A stretch of DNA of 5,821 bases from an uncultured Varibaculum sp. (GCA_947253735.1 CAMYAU010000092.1:1-5821), one strand, 5' to 3'; positions 1 through 5,821 are shown, counted from the stretch's first letter. Notes: generated from the letters alone by a model not told the origin. Program-made: numbers and translations.

Positions 1-115
1 TATTCCTTTCTTCCGTTTCCCCTTAATCCTCCAGGAGAAATCTTCTTCGTGCTAGAGAAGGCGCAAAAATTCAGCTCCCGGCGCATAGCTGTCCGGAGTG
101 TTTAGGGCATGACTT

Positions 116-154
116 GGGGTTCTGGGGAGGGAGCATAAGGGCAGGGACTGGGGG
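116..154 (+). other. Putative G-quadruplex-forming G-tract cluster
   Basis: Six runs of three or more G follow each other: 116-119, 124-127, 129-131, 139-141, 144-146 and 150-154. The loops are 4, 1, 7, 2 and 3 bases, so the usual G3+N1-7 quadruplex pattern is met several times over. A further GGGG lies at 165-168. The block is about 170-200 bases upstream of the ATG, on the coding strand. The pattern is directly visible. Whether it folds, and whether it is transcribed, is not known from sequence. Confidence 0.55.
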
Positions 155-200
155 AGAACGCTCCGGGGAGCTAGTTTCTTAGGTCGTCCTTGCTACTGCT

Positions 201-227
201 TTAACAGATTATCCGGTAGAGTATTAA
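201..227 (+). promoter_or_regulatory. Weak candidate promoter for the surface protein gene
   Basis: A -35-like TTAACA (201-206) is followed by a -10-like TATTAA (222-227) with a 15-base spacer, shorter than the preferred 16-18. This would give a leader of roughly 85 bases. A TATAGC at 273-278 is an alternative -10 without a good -35 partner, and TAGAGT at 217-222 also fits the loose actinobacterial TAnnnT pattern. None is convincing. This pair is the best guess only because it lies in the AT-rich part between the G-rich block and the gene. Confidence 0.2.
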
Positions 228-306
228 AAAAGTGTCAGGTTAGTGGCTTAGCGTTCAAACTTTTCTTTTATTTATAGCGACGAGGTTTGATTTTAGCTGA
301 GCAAAC

Positions 307-315
307 AGAGAGAAA
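307..315 (+). promoter_or_regulatory. Weak purine-rich ribosome binding site
   Basis: AGAGAGAAA lies 5 bases before the ATG at 321 and is the only Shine-Dalgarno-like stretch in position. It lacks a GGAGG core, so initiation may be modest. The start itself is fixed by other evidence: an in-frame TAG at 294-296 with no ATG, GTG or TTG codon between it and 321, and a signal peptide that begins correctly after this ATG. Confidence 0.45.
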
Positions 316-320
316 TAGCT

Positions 321-479
321 ATGGATAATCATTTAGGTTCCCAGGTTCCTGCCAGTAGTTTCCGAGAGAACACTTGCAGGAAGATAAAAAAGTTAGCGGC
401 TATCAGCGCCGGTTTTTCTTTAGTTTTATTAGGAATCGTAGCAGTGGTATTCGGCGCGTCCGCGTTGCCGGCCCACGCA
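321..479 (+). other. Signal peptide (residues 1-53)
   Basis: The n-region is fairly long (about 24 residues) and ends in the basic cluster RKIKK (20-24). A hydrophobic h-region runs from about 25 to 48. The c-region reads LPAHA, giving an A-x-A type I signal peptidase site after residue 53 (AHA|EA). The lone cysteine at 19 lies before the h-region and is not in a lipobox, so this is not a lipoprotein. It is a general Sec signal; no YSIRK or KxYKxGKxW motif and no twin-arginine motif is present. Confidence 0.9.
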
Positions 480-3400
480 GAGGCTCCTGCTAAATTCCGT
501 GACGCCATTGATTCCTCGCACTCTACCGAGGATGCCTACACCGTTTCGGGATCGGTTAAGAAACTACTCGCCATCCCGAATACCGGTAATATTCCCGGAA
601 GTGCGGAGCTGGGGAAGGGGATCGCAGGCGTTACTGTCTACGCTCAATGGACTGAAGGATCCAAGTCCAAGGGCAGGTGGGCTTCCCCTATCTATAAGGG
701 AGTCACTGACGCACACGGCGATTTTTCCATAAAAATGCTGCCTTACACCGATGCCAATGGGGATAAACGCACCTTTGATGGCGAAGTTGGTTTGCATTCT
801 GGGGGAATGTTTAACGAAAAAGTTCAGATTTGGGTGATTAATCCCAATCCAGAAGAACTCACTCAGTTCTGGGGATACGGGCAACGTCCCTCGCCGGACG
901 GTTTTGTGCAGGACTCCACTGGTAGGGCCTATTGGGGTAACAGTTACGGTCTGAAGGGTGCCGATACTTACTTTGTTGAGAAACAAGATCCCAAGGTTAC
1001 TGCAGGCGACCCCATAGACACTAACAACGTTCTTTCCCAGAGCAAGGGAGGACATATATCCGGGAAAGTATTCTGGAATTGGGTACAGGGCGTGGGATCG
1101 CTACGTTGGTGGGATTTAAATAACCCTGACGGTGACAAGGTAGTCAAAGGTCAACAGGTACAGGCATCCTACCTGAGCGATTGCGCAGTGAAACAAGTTG
1201 AAAAATACTATGCGGATAATAAGTCCACCTCCTTTGGTAATCATCTATTACGGAAGTCTTCCACTTTGACTTTGGAAAAGGACCGCTGGACTGATAATGA
1301 CGAGATTAAGCTGCAAGATTACATCAAGAAACAAATCCGCAACAATACAGGTAACTGCACTTGGATTGCAGAAACCGTGCGGACAACAACCGCCGATGAT
1401 GGTACCTACACTTTGCAGTTCAAAGGTACCTGGGGAAATAATCAGCGCAGTTGCGCGAGCGTACCCGCAGGGAAAACTTGCGGGGAGGTAGCAGATCATC
1501 CTGATACCGGATCCTGGGCAGGTTTAGGCAGGAAAGACCAGAAACACGTGAACTGGGATTACATGAACCTGTCTTTGGTAGATAAACCGGACGGAATTGG
1601 ATATATGGATCCCTGGCGGGGAAATAACTTCTTCGATATCAATGGCGGACCCAGCATGTTATCCCCTTACGGCGTAACCGGTAACTTCGCGGGCTCAAAT
1701 GACCAGTGGGATGATCTAAACCTGGCACTTATTCCAGTGCAAACCTATTTTGATGTTTTGGAATATGACACCAGCACCCATGCTGCCACCCCGGGAAGCA
1801 CAGTAAATACTTCTACCGAGGGGTTGGCTCCCGCCAATAATATCGATAGCAACACCTATAAAATCACCTGGTACGACGCTAACGAGAACCAGGTAGCAAG
1901 TTGTGACCGGGAAGCCAATGACAGTGGAGTTTTAGAATCTTGCCCGCTTAAAGTGCCGGCAGATTTGAAGGAAAGTACTGTTTATAACGCGGTATTGACC
2001 TCGGTAAATAAGCAAGGGAAATCCGTGGTTTTGGGTACTGACTCCTTCCTGGCGGTGCTGCCAGATTACGATGCTAACTACCAGCAAACTAAATCCCAGG
2101 CCGGGACGGAAGCGACTTCTGCGGCTCCGACTTTCGACAAGAAAGAAACTGACGAGGTAGAGCAGGATCTGGCATTACCGCAGGGCTACAATCCGGTTTT
2201 TGAGCTGGACAAAGCTAAGATGAAAGATTCCGGTCTAAACGAGGATGATTTTTTCATTGATTCTACGACTGGGAAAGTCACCTGGAAGCACCCCGCAGGT
2301 GAAGCTGGTAGCGTCATTTCGGTACCGGTGAAAATGACATACTCTAAGCCGCTTGCTGGCGGGGGAGCCATCAAAGTTTCGGAAACGGCCAGCGTACCTT
2401 TCGTAATCCAAGCTCCTCAAGATGACGATCATGATGGGGTAGCAAATGATAAAGATCAATGCCTCAATACCCCAGGCGGGCAAACGGTACAGGCTAATGG
2501 CTGCACCTATGCCGAGCAGTATGAAACCAGTTATGACCAGGTAAGCGCAGATCCGGGCGCGAAGGCTACTTCCGGGTTGCCAAAGTTCAAAGATAAGCAA
2601 GCAGCGGGCGCGGAGCCCAGCGCTAACCCGCCGGTAGAAGGTATTAGGTATTCCCTGGACAAGACCGGCTTGCCAGACGGGGTGACTGCGGATGCGGTTA
2701 AGGTTGATGCCGCTACCGGTGAAGTAACCTGGAATATTCCGGCAGGTACCCAGGCCAAAACCTATGAGATTCCGGTGAAGGTTTCCTACCCGAATAATTC
2801 CGGGACTACTACGGTCAAGGTTCCCTTTAAGGTAAACGAAGCTGCTCCGCCTCCTGCGGGCAGCATCACCCAACCAGGTGACCAGTCCGGTAAGGTTGGC
2901 GAGGCGATTACTCCCATCACGATTGAAGCCGAAAACGTGAAACCGGGAACCTTGCAGGTGGAAGGACTGCCTGATGGGCTGACTTTCGATCCTGCGACCA
3001 AGCAAATTACCGGTACTCCCACTAATGCCAGCCCTGAGGGAGCGCCCTATACGGTAACCATTAAAGCCATCGGTTTGGATGGGAACGAAGTGAGTAAGAG
3101 CTTCAAGTTCCCGGTCGCACTTCCCGATAAACCCGCGACTATCGCGCCGATCGCTAACCAAAGTGGGACTGCCGGACAGCCAATTAACCCGATTCCGGTG
3201 GAAATCACTAACGCAGTGCAGACCCCCTCCTTCGAGGGACTGCCCGAGGGACTTGGGTATGACCCCAATACCGGCAAGATTACCGGCATGGTAAACCCGG
3301 TGGATGATGCGGGCAATCCTTTGGAAACCTCGAAGACTTATCCGGTGACGGTGAAAGTTAAAGGACAAGATGGAAAGATAGTTTCCACCTCCTTCTCTAT

Positions 3401-5645
3401 CACTATTAACCCGGCACCTAAACCGGATACCGACAAGGACGGGTTTGATGACGCAAAGGATGTTTGCCCCGGTACTAGCGCGGGACTAACGGTAGATAGC
3501 GCTGGGTGCGCTGCGAACCAGAAGTTGCTTCCGGTTTATAAATCCAATAAATCTGCTCCTGGTCAAAGCGCCGAAATCAGCGCACCTGACTACCAGAATG
3601 CCCTGAATAAAGAAGCAATCACCAAGCCGGCTGGCGCCAAGTATGCTTTGGATGAGGAGCATCTGCCTGACGGCGTTCAGGCGAGCGATATTGCGGTAGA
3701 CGAGACCACTGGAGCCATTACCTGGAAAGTGCCTCAAAAACAGGCGCTCGGCTCGGTGGCGATTCCGGTTACGGTAACTTTCCCGGATAACGGGGGAACC
3801 CTGCTCGCCTACGCGCAGGTATCGATTGACTCTATCGCCAGAGGTGCAGATCCTAAATATGGTGATGTAGGCGCGGTTGAAAAAGGTGCAGAAATGACCT
3901 TAGACGGTCCGAAAAATTCGGATGGCAGCAAATTACCTGCAGGTACTAAGTACGCAAAGACCTCGGGGCCTGATTGGATTACGGTAAATCCTGATACCGG
4001 TGCCGTTACTATTAATCCCCAGGCCGATACCCCGGCAGGGGACTATGAGGCGGTTATCCGGGTGACCTATCCGGACGGAACTTTTGACGATGTTAAAGTT
4101 CCGGTTACCGTTAAACGTGGCCCCACAGATGAAGACCAGGATGGGGTATCAGATCAAGAGGACAAATGTCCCGACACTCCCGCCGATTTTAAAGACAAGG
4201 TGGATGATTATGGCTGCGTAGGGCAGCAGCGCTACACCCCCGAATATGTGAAGGATAAAGCTGGCGTGCGGGGTGGTAACCCAGTGACAGTTCCTGCCCC
4301 AACCTTTAGAGATGCAGTTGCTAAAAAAGTGGCCAGTCTCCAGGACGTCACCTATAAGCTGGGGGCAGACGCTCCCCAGGGGGCAAGTATCGATCCCGAT
4401 ACTGGTGCTATTACCTGGAAGATTCCCGCGGATGCCAATCTTGGAAAACACGAGATTCCAGTGATAGTTACCTATCAGGATGGCTCCAGTGAGCAGGTTT
4501 CCACCAAGGTTAAGGTAACCGCGCAAACTGAAGCTTACGGGTTTAGCTATAAACCGGACAAAGACCCCATCTACGGGGAAACTGAGGTGGTGGAACAAGG
4601 GTCTACCAAGACTACGAAACCCGCGGTTTTCACTGATGAGGACGGAAACGAGGTACGTAAGCCCGCAGGAGTGACCTTTACTAAGTCTGCGGATATGCCC
4701 GACTGGGTTAGCGTAGATGAAGGCACTGGTGCGGTTACCCTAAAGCCGGGTACTGGCACCAATCCGCAAGATTACGATATTAAGGTAATCGCTAAATACA
4801 CGGACGGTACCGAGGATACTGCCCTAGTGAAGGTGACGGTGACTCAAAAACCGCGGCAATCAGCCATCATTACCCCGGTAGCAAACCAAACTGGAAAGCA
4901 GGGGCAAAAACAAGATCCCATCCCGGTGAAAGTTGAGAACTTGGGAGAGGGCGCTACGGTGACAGTGACCGGGCTACCCCAGGGCATGAAATTTGATCCG
5001 CAAGCGGGCGCTATCGTGGGTACCCCGACTGCGCCTACTAACGGCGTCCAGACGGTTACTATTACTGCTATCGGCGAGGATGGAGCCCCGGTTTCAGCTA
5101 CCTTCACCTTTGCGGTGAACCCGGCTGACCAAAACACGGTTAATGATCCAAAGTATCCCGATGCTAAAGCCGAAAACCCAGGTAAAAAGGCAGAGATTCC
5201 TGGCCCGAAGAACCCGGATGGGAGCGAGCTACCTACCGGAACCAAGTACTCGAAAGAGGTTGGGCCTGCTTGGGTGAACGTAGAAACGGACACGGGAGCG
5301 GTGACTGCGGATATTCCCGCAGATGCAGCGCCGGGTGATTATCAAGTCAAGGTGCGAGTGAGCTATCCGGATAACACTTCCGATATCACAAAGATCACCA
5401 TTAAGGTGGCGGAACCAACTGCGGGTAACACCGGGGATAACAACGCAAGTGATACTCCCGACACCAGCAAGCCTGGTAAGTCTGCGGCGCCAACAGAGAA
5501 ACCGGTCGCTCCTAACCAGGGTGGCAAAACAACAGGAAATCCGCTGGAGAAAACCGGTAGCACTGCGCAGCTGGCGTTGCTGGCAGCTCTACTGACTACG
5601 CTGGCAGGAGGCATCCTGCTTTATAGCCGGCGCTCAAGAAACTAG
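321..5645 (+). CDS. Rib/YPDG-repeat, LPxTG-like cell-wall-anchored surface protein
   Basis: This encodes a 1774-residue secreted protein predicted to be linked to peptidoglycan by a sortase, probably as an adhesin or surface stalk. Order of parts: signal peptide 1-53; N-terminal head about 54-580; Rib-like module 583-697; TSP3-like loop 701-728; Rib-like 734-839; two He_PIG-like Ig modules 848-933 and 939-1030; TSP3 1036-1063; Rib-like 1068-1170 and 1177-1265; TSP3 1270-1299; Rib-like 1304-1401 and 1406-1508; He_PIG-like 1514-1600; Rib-like 1609-1697; low-complexity linker 1698-1740; LEKTG 1742-1746, hydrophobic helix and basic tail. Rib modules show the family's late YPDG/YPDN or variant (YTDG, YQDG) and the TGxxT strand. 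The frame is intact, so there is no sign of decay. No enzymatic motif was seen. It stands alone, with a terminator just after it. Related YPDG/Rib proteins occur in Corynebacterium and Actinomycetaceae; the ligand is unknown. Family assignment is confident; function as an adhesin is inferred. Confidence 0.93.
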   Translation: MDNHLGSQVPASSFRENTCRKIKKLAAISAGFSLVLLGIVAVVFGASALPAHAEAPAKFRDAIDSSHSTEDAYTVSGSVKKLLAIPNTGNIPGSAELGKGIAGVTVYAQWTEGSKSKGRWASPIYKGVTDAHGDFSIKMLPYTDANGDKRTFDGEVGLHSGGMFNEKVQIWVINPNPEELTQFWGYGQRPSPDGFVQDSTGRAYWGNSYGLKGADTYFVEKQDPKVTAGDPIDTNNVLSQSKGGHISGKVFWNWVQGVGSLRWWDLNNPDGDKVVKGQQVQASYLSDCAVKQVEKYYADNKSTSFGNHLLRKSSTLTLEKDRWTDNDEIKLQDYIKKQIRNNTGNCTWIAETVRTTTADDGTYTLQFKGTWGNNQRSCASVPAGKTCGEVADHPDTGSWAGLGRKDQKHVNWDYMNLSLVDKPDGIGYMDPWRGNNFFDINGGPSMLSPYGVTGNFAGSNDQWDDLNLALIPVQTYFDVLEYDTSTHAATPGSTVNTSTEGLAPANNIDSNTYKITWYDANENQVASCDREANDSGVLESCPLKVPADLKESTVYNAVLTSVNKQGKSVVLGTDSFLAVLPDYDANYQQTKSQAGTEATSAAPTFDKKETDEVEQDLALPQGYNPVFELDKAKMKDSGLNEDDFFIDSTTGKVTWKHPAGEAGSVISVPVKMTYSKPLAGGGAIKVSETASVPFVIQAPQDDDHDGVANDKDQCLNTPGGQTVQANGCTYAEQYETSYDQVSADPGAKATSGLPKFKDKQAAGAEPSANPPVEGIRYSLDKTGLPDGVTADAVKVDAATGEVTWNIPAGTQAKTYEIPVKVSYPNNSGTTTVKVPFKVNEAAPPPAGSITQPGDQSGKVGEAITPITIEAENVKPGTLQVEGLPDGLTFDPATKQITGTPTNASPEGAPYTVTIKAIGLDGNEVSKSFKFPVALPDKPATIAPIANQSGTAGQPINPIPVEITNAVQTPSFEGLPEGLGYDPNTGKITGMVNPVDDAGNPLETSKTYPVTVKVKGQDGKIVSTSFSITINPAPKPDTDKDGFDDAKDVCPGTSAGLTVDSAGCAANQKLLPVYKSNKSAPGQSAEISAPDYQNALNKEAITKPAGAKYALDEEHLPDGVQASDIAVDETTGAITWKVPQKQALGSVAIPVTVTFPDNGGTLLAYAQVSIDSIARGADPKYGDVGAVEKGAEMTLDGPKNSDGSKLPAGTKYAKTSGPDWITVNPDTGAVTINPQADTPAGDYEAVIRVTYPDGTFDDVKVPVTVKRGPTDEDQDGVSDQEDKCPDTPADFKDKVDDYGCVGQQRYTPEYVKDKAGVRGGNPVTVPAPTFRDAVAKKVASLQDVTYKLGADAPQGASIDPDTGAITWKIPADANLGKHEIPVIVTYQDGSSEQVSTKVKVTAQTEAYGFSYKPDKDPIYGETEVVEQGSTKTTKPAVFTDEDGNEVRKPAGVTFTKSADMPDWVSVDEGTGAVTLKPGTGTNPQDYDIKVIAKYTDGTEDTALVKVTVTQKPRQSAIITPVANQTGKQGQKQDPIPVKVENLGEGATVTVTGLPQGMKFDPQAGAIVGTPTAPTNGVQTVTITAIGEDGAPVSATFTFAVNPADQNTVNDPKYPDAKAENPGKKAEIPGPKNPDGSELPTGTKYSKEVGPAWVNVETDTGAVTADIPADAAPGDYQVKVRVSYPDNTSDITKITIKVAEPTAGNTGDNNASDTPDTSKPGKSAAPTEKPVAPNQGGKTTGNPLEKTGSTAQLALLAALLTTLAGGILLYSRRSRN
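480..2063 (+). other. N-terminal head region with CnaB/CarboxypepD-reg-like folds
   Basis: This is the non-repetitive part of the protein, residues 54 to about 581. Two stretches carry the signature of a small beta-sandwich of the CnaB or carboxypeptidase-regulatory type. One begins SGSV (76-79), continues GVTVYAQW, and ends with DAHGDFSIKML near 130-140. The other begins ISGKV (246-250) and reaches TADDGTYTLQF near 357-367. A third module, starting about 476 (YFDVLEYD), is less clear. The region is rich in Trp and Tyr (for example WNW at 252-254) and contains six cysteines at 288, 346, 378, 387, 528 and 541. Related N-terminal regions precede Rib repeats in other actinobacterial surface proteins. 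A ligand-binding role is inferred from its position at the distal tip; no binding motif is recognised. Confidence 0.6.
2067..2411 (+). repeat. Rib-like module 1 (type 1)
   Basis: Residues 583-697 start with a Tyr-containing strand (YDANYQQ) and hold STTGKVTWKHP, the TGxxTW[KN]xP signature shared with modules 2, 3 and 5. The final strand ends VPFVIQ. This is the most diverged copy: it has an insertion around an acidic stretch and lacks the late YPDG, having YSKP instead. It is the only type 1 module not preceded by a TSP3-like loop. Confidence 0.6.
2421..2504 (+). repeat. TSP3-like calcium loop 1 with Cys pair
   Basis: Residues 701-728 begin DDDHDGVANDKDQC and end ANGC, matching the thrombospondin type 3 / OmpA-linker pattern DxDxDGVxDxxDxCPxTP...GC. 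The regularly spaced Asp residues are the expected calcium ligands, and C714 and C728 are positioned to form the family's usual disulfide. One departure is Leu in place of the Pro that usually follows the first Cys. The loop leads directly into Rib-like module 2. Confidence 0.8.
2520..2837 (+). repeat. Rib-like module 2 (type 1)
   Basis: Residues 734-839 follow the first TSP3-like loop. The module has the pattern LPDGV, AATGEVTWNIPAG, then IPVKVSYPNNSG and a closing VPFKV strand. These match the central and final strands of Rib/YPDG domains, with YPNN replacing the typical YPDG. A Pro/Ala linker (EAAPPPAG) separates it from the following Ig-like module. Confidence 0.75.
2862..3119 (+). repeat. 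He_PIG-like Ig module 1
   Basis: Residues 848-933 show the putative-Ig (He_PIG) hallmark GLPDGLTFDP...ITGTPT, followed by a VTIKA strand and a SKSFKFPV strand. Such beta-sandwich modules are common spacers in bacterial surface proteins and often occur next to Rib repeats. Confidence 0.8.
3135..3410 (+). repeat. He_PIG-like Ig module 2
   Basis: Residues 939-1030 begin ATIAPIANQSGTAGQPI and carry GLPEGLGYDPNTGKITG. The usual GTPT is altered to GMVNP, and a short extra loop (DDAGNPLE) follows. It lies directly after module 1, and its opening resembles that of module 3 (IITPVANQTGKQGQ), more closely than that of module 1. Confidence 0.78.
3426..4115 (+). repeat. TSP3 + Rib type 1 + Rib type 2 cassette, copy 1
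   Basis: Residues 1036-1265 form a three-part cassette. The TSP3-like loop (1036-1063) reads DTDKDGFDDAKDVC and ends SAGC, with cysteines at 1049 and 1063. The type 1 Rib-like module (1068-1170) carries TTGAITWKVP. The type 2 module (1177-1265) carries PDWITVNPDTGAVT and a canonical late YPDG. The same order recurs immediately downstream, pointing to a tandem duplication of the whole block that has since diverged. Confidence 0.75.
4128..4844 (+). repeat. TSP3 + Rib type 1 + Rib type 2 cassette, copy 2
   Basis: Residues 1270-1508 repeat the order of the preceding cassette. The TSP3-like loop (1270-1299, DEDQDGVSDQEDKCPDTP, ending YGC) is the best match to the family consensus of the three loops. 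The type 1 module (1304-1401) carries PDTGAITWKIP and a late YQDG. The type 2 module (1406-1508) carries PDWVSVDEGTGAVT and a late YTDG; it is longer than the other type 2 copies at its N-terminal end. Confidence 0.75.
4860..5120 (+). repeat. He_PIG-like Ig module 3
   Basis: Residues 1514-1600 begin SAIITPVANQTGKQGQ and carry GLPQGMKFDPQAG followed by IVGTPTAP, a good He_PIG match. A VTITA strand and an ATFTFAV strand close the module. It separates the second cassette from the final Rib-like module. Confidence 0.8.
5145..5411 (+). repeat. Rib-like module 7 (type 2), membrane-proximal
   Basis: Residues 1609-1697 are a type 2 Rib module with DPKYPD at the start, GPKNPDGSELPTGTKY in the middle, PAWVNV and TDTGAVT, and a late YPDN. 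It aligns without gaps to residues 1177-1265. By hand count about 45 of 89 positions are identical, although third codon positions differ widely, so the duplication is old or has been randomised at the DNA level. Confidence 0.82.
5412..5642 (+). other. Wall-spanning linker and LEKTG sortase sorting signal
   Basis: Residues 1698-1740 are rich in Pro, Thr, Asn, Gly and Lys, typical of the segment that crosses the peptidoglycan. LEKTG (residues 1742-1746, bases 5544-5558) sits where the LPxTG motif is expected. It is followed by a hydrophobic helix (about 1749-1768, AQLALLAALLTTLAGGILLY) and the basic tail SRRSRN, the standard three-part sorting signal. Cleavage between Thr1745 and Gly1746 would leave residues 54-1745 bound to the wall. 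The second motif position is Glu rather than Pro, which is unusual. Confidence 0.85.
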
Positions 5646-5665
5646 AGCGCAACCTAGCTAAGACA

Positions 5666-5711
5666 AGTGAGCCGTTGCCCCCTCCTGGGGCAGCGGCCCA
5701 CTGCAATTTTT
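5666..5711 (+). terminator. Rho-independent terminator
   Basis: An 11-bp stem GCCGTTGCCCC / GGGGCAGCGGC (5671-5681 and 5687-5697, one G-T wobble) closes a CTCCT loop. It extends past one A-C mismatch by AGTG/CACT (5666-5669 and 5699-5702). A T5 run ends it at 5707-5711, after a four-base GCAA spacer. It lies 20 bases beyond the stop codon, supporting transcription of the gene as a single unit. The 110 bases that follow hold no recognisable gene, only a short GAACT-GGCT-AGTTC inverted repeat at 5779-5792. Confidence 0.85.
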
Positions 5712-5821
5712 GGGTGCCACCTCAAAGGGAAAAATAGCCGCTAAAATCGCTGCCAGCTAGTTAGTATCCATTAGCAAGGAACTGGCTAGTTCTGTTAGGG
5801 AGCCGGAAGATTTAACTACCG

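Larger units (their letters stand above)
1..320. other. Upstream intergenic/leader region
   Basis: No gene can be supported here. On the plus strand, frame 1 stays open from the window edge to a TAG at 100-102, but the peptide is unremarkable and short. The first part is pyrimidine-rich (1-32), the middle is strongly G-rich (116-168), and the last 120 bases are AT-richer, as expected for a promoter and 5' leader. The region contains a six-tract G-run block (116-154), a perfect 5-bp inverted repeat GCTCC-GG-GGAGC (160-171) and an A6 run (226-231). An in-frame TAG at 294-296 closes the reading frame upstream of the gene start. No tRNA, riboswitch or known operator was recognised. Confidence 0.6.

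Noticed and set aside
1..102. C-terminal end of an upstream gene in frame 1, ending at TAG 100-102
   Set aside because: Thirty-three open codons at a window edge is not significant, and the translated peptide resembles no known protein end.
49..105. Possible leader peptide of 18 codons starting at GTG 49, with AGGAGAAA at 33-40 as a ribosome site
   Set aside because: The Shine-Dalgarno-like match is decent, but the peptide has no attenuation feature such as a run of one amino acid, there is no terminator hairpin after it, and it lies more than 200 bases from the gene.
2235..3368. A 377-codon open frame on the minus strand inside the surface protein gene
   Set aside because: It lies wholly antisense to repeat-rich coding sequence that shows clear protein-family motifs. 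Its translation has no recognisable domain and looks like a by-product of codon bias; other shorter minus-strand frames along the gene are of the same kind.
2421..4217. The Asp-rich DxDxDG segments as dockerin or EF-hand domains
   Set aside because: They lack the paired 22-residue dockerin layout and EF-hand helices. The DxDxDGVxDxxDxC...GC spacing with two cysteines fits TSP3-type loops better.
321..5645. A CRISPR-like or phase-variable DNA repeat array within the gene
   Set aside because: The repeats exist at the protein level only. Even the closest modules differ at many third codon positions, and no short identical tandem units or long homopolymer tracts were seen in the coding region.
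5779..5792. GAACT-GGCT-AGTTC inverted repeat downstream as a second terminator or attachment site
   Set aside because: The stem is only five AT-leaning base pairs, no T run follows, and no integrase or duplicated flank is visible.

Overview
The window holds one very large gene, 321-5645 on the plus strand, with a short AT-richer leader before it and a strong intrinsic terminator after it. The gene encodes a 1774-residue multidomain protein that is predicted to be secreted and anchored to the cell wall. It reads as monocistronic: no neighbouring gene can be supported in the 320 bases upstream or the 176 bases downstream.

The organism is most likely a host-associated Gram-positive actinobacterium of moderate GC, for example in the Actinomycetaceae (Varibaculum, Mobiluncus or Actinobaculum-like). 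This is an inference from three things: roughly half-GC composition, the Rib/YPDG-type surface protein architecture, and a sortase tail with an LxxTG-type motif. No housekeeping gene is present to settle the genus.

Layout: 1-320 is a non-coding leader with a G-tract-rich block (116-154), a small inverted repeat (160-171) and only weak promoter-like hexamers. The protein starts with a signal peptide (residues 1-53). An aromatic- and cysteine-containing N-terminal head follows (about 54-580), with two CnaB/carboxypeptidase-regulatory-like beta-sandwich signatures and a further module. Next is a long stalk (583-1697) of seven Rib/YPDG-like modules, three He_PIG-like Ig modules and three thrombospondin-type-3-like calcium-loop segments, each carrying a cysteine pair. 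A Pro/Thr/Asn-rich linker leads to the sorting signal: LEKTG, a hydrophobic helix and a basic tail. A G+C-rich hairpin with a T run (5666-5711) ends the transcript.

The overall reading is an adhesin or surface-stalk protein: the stalk would project the head away from the peptidoglycan. The ligand cannot be read from the sequence. The points most worth attention are the proline-less LEKTG sorting motif, the TSP3-Rib-Rib cassette that appears twice in tandem, the even number of cysteines placed in an otherwise Cys-free stalk, and the upstream G-quadruplex motif. I see no sign of a novel defence, mobile or RNA-guided system.
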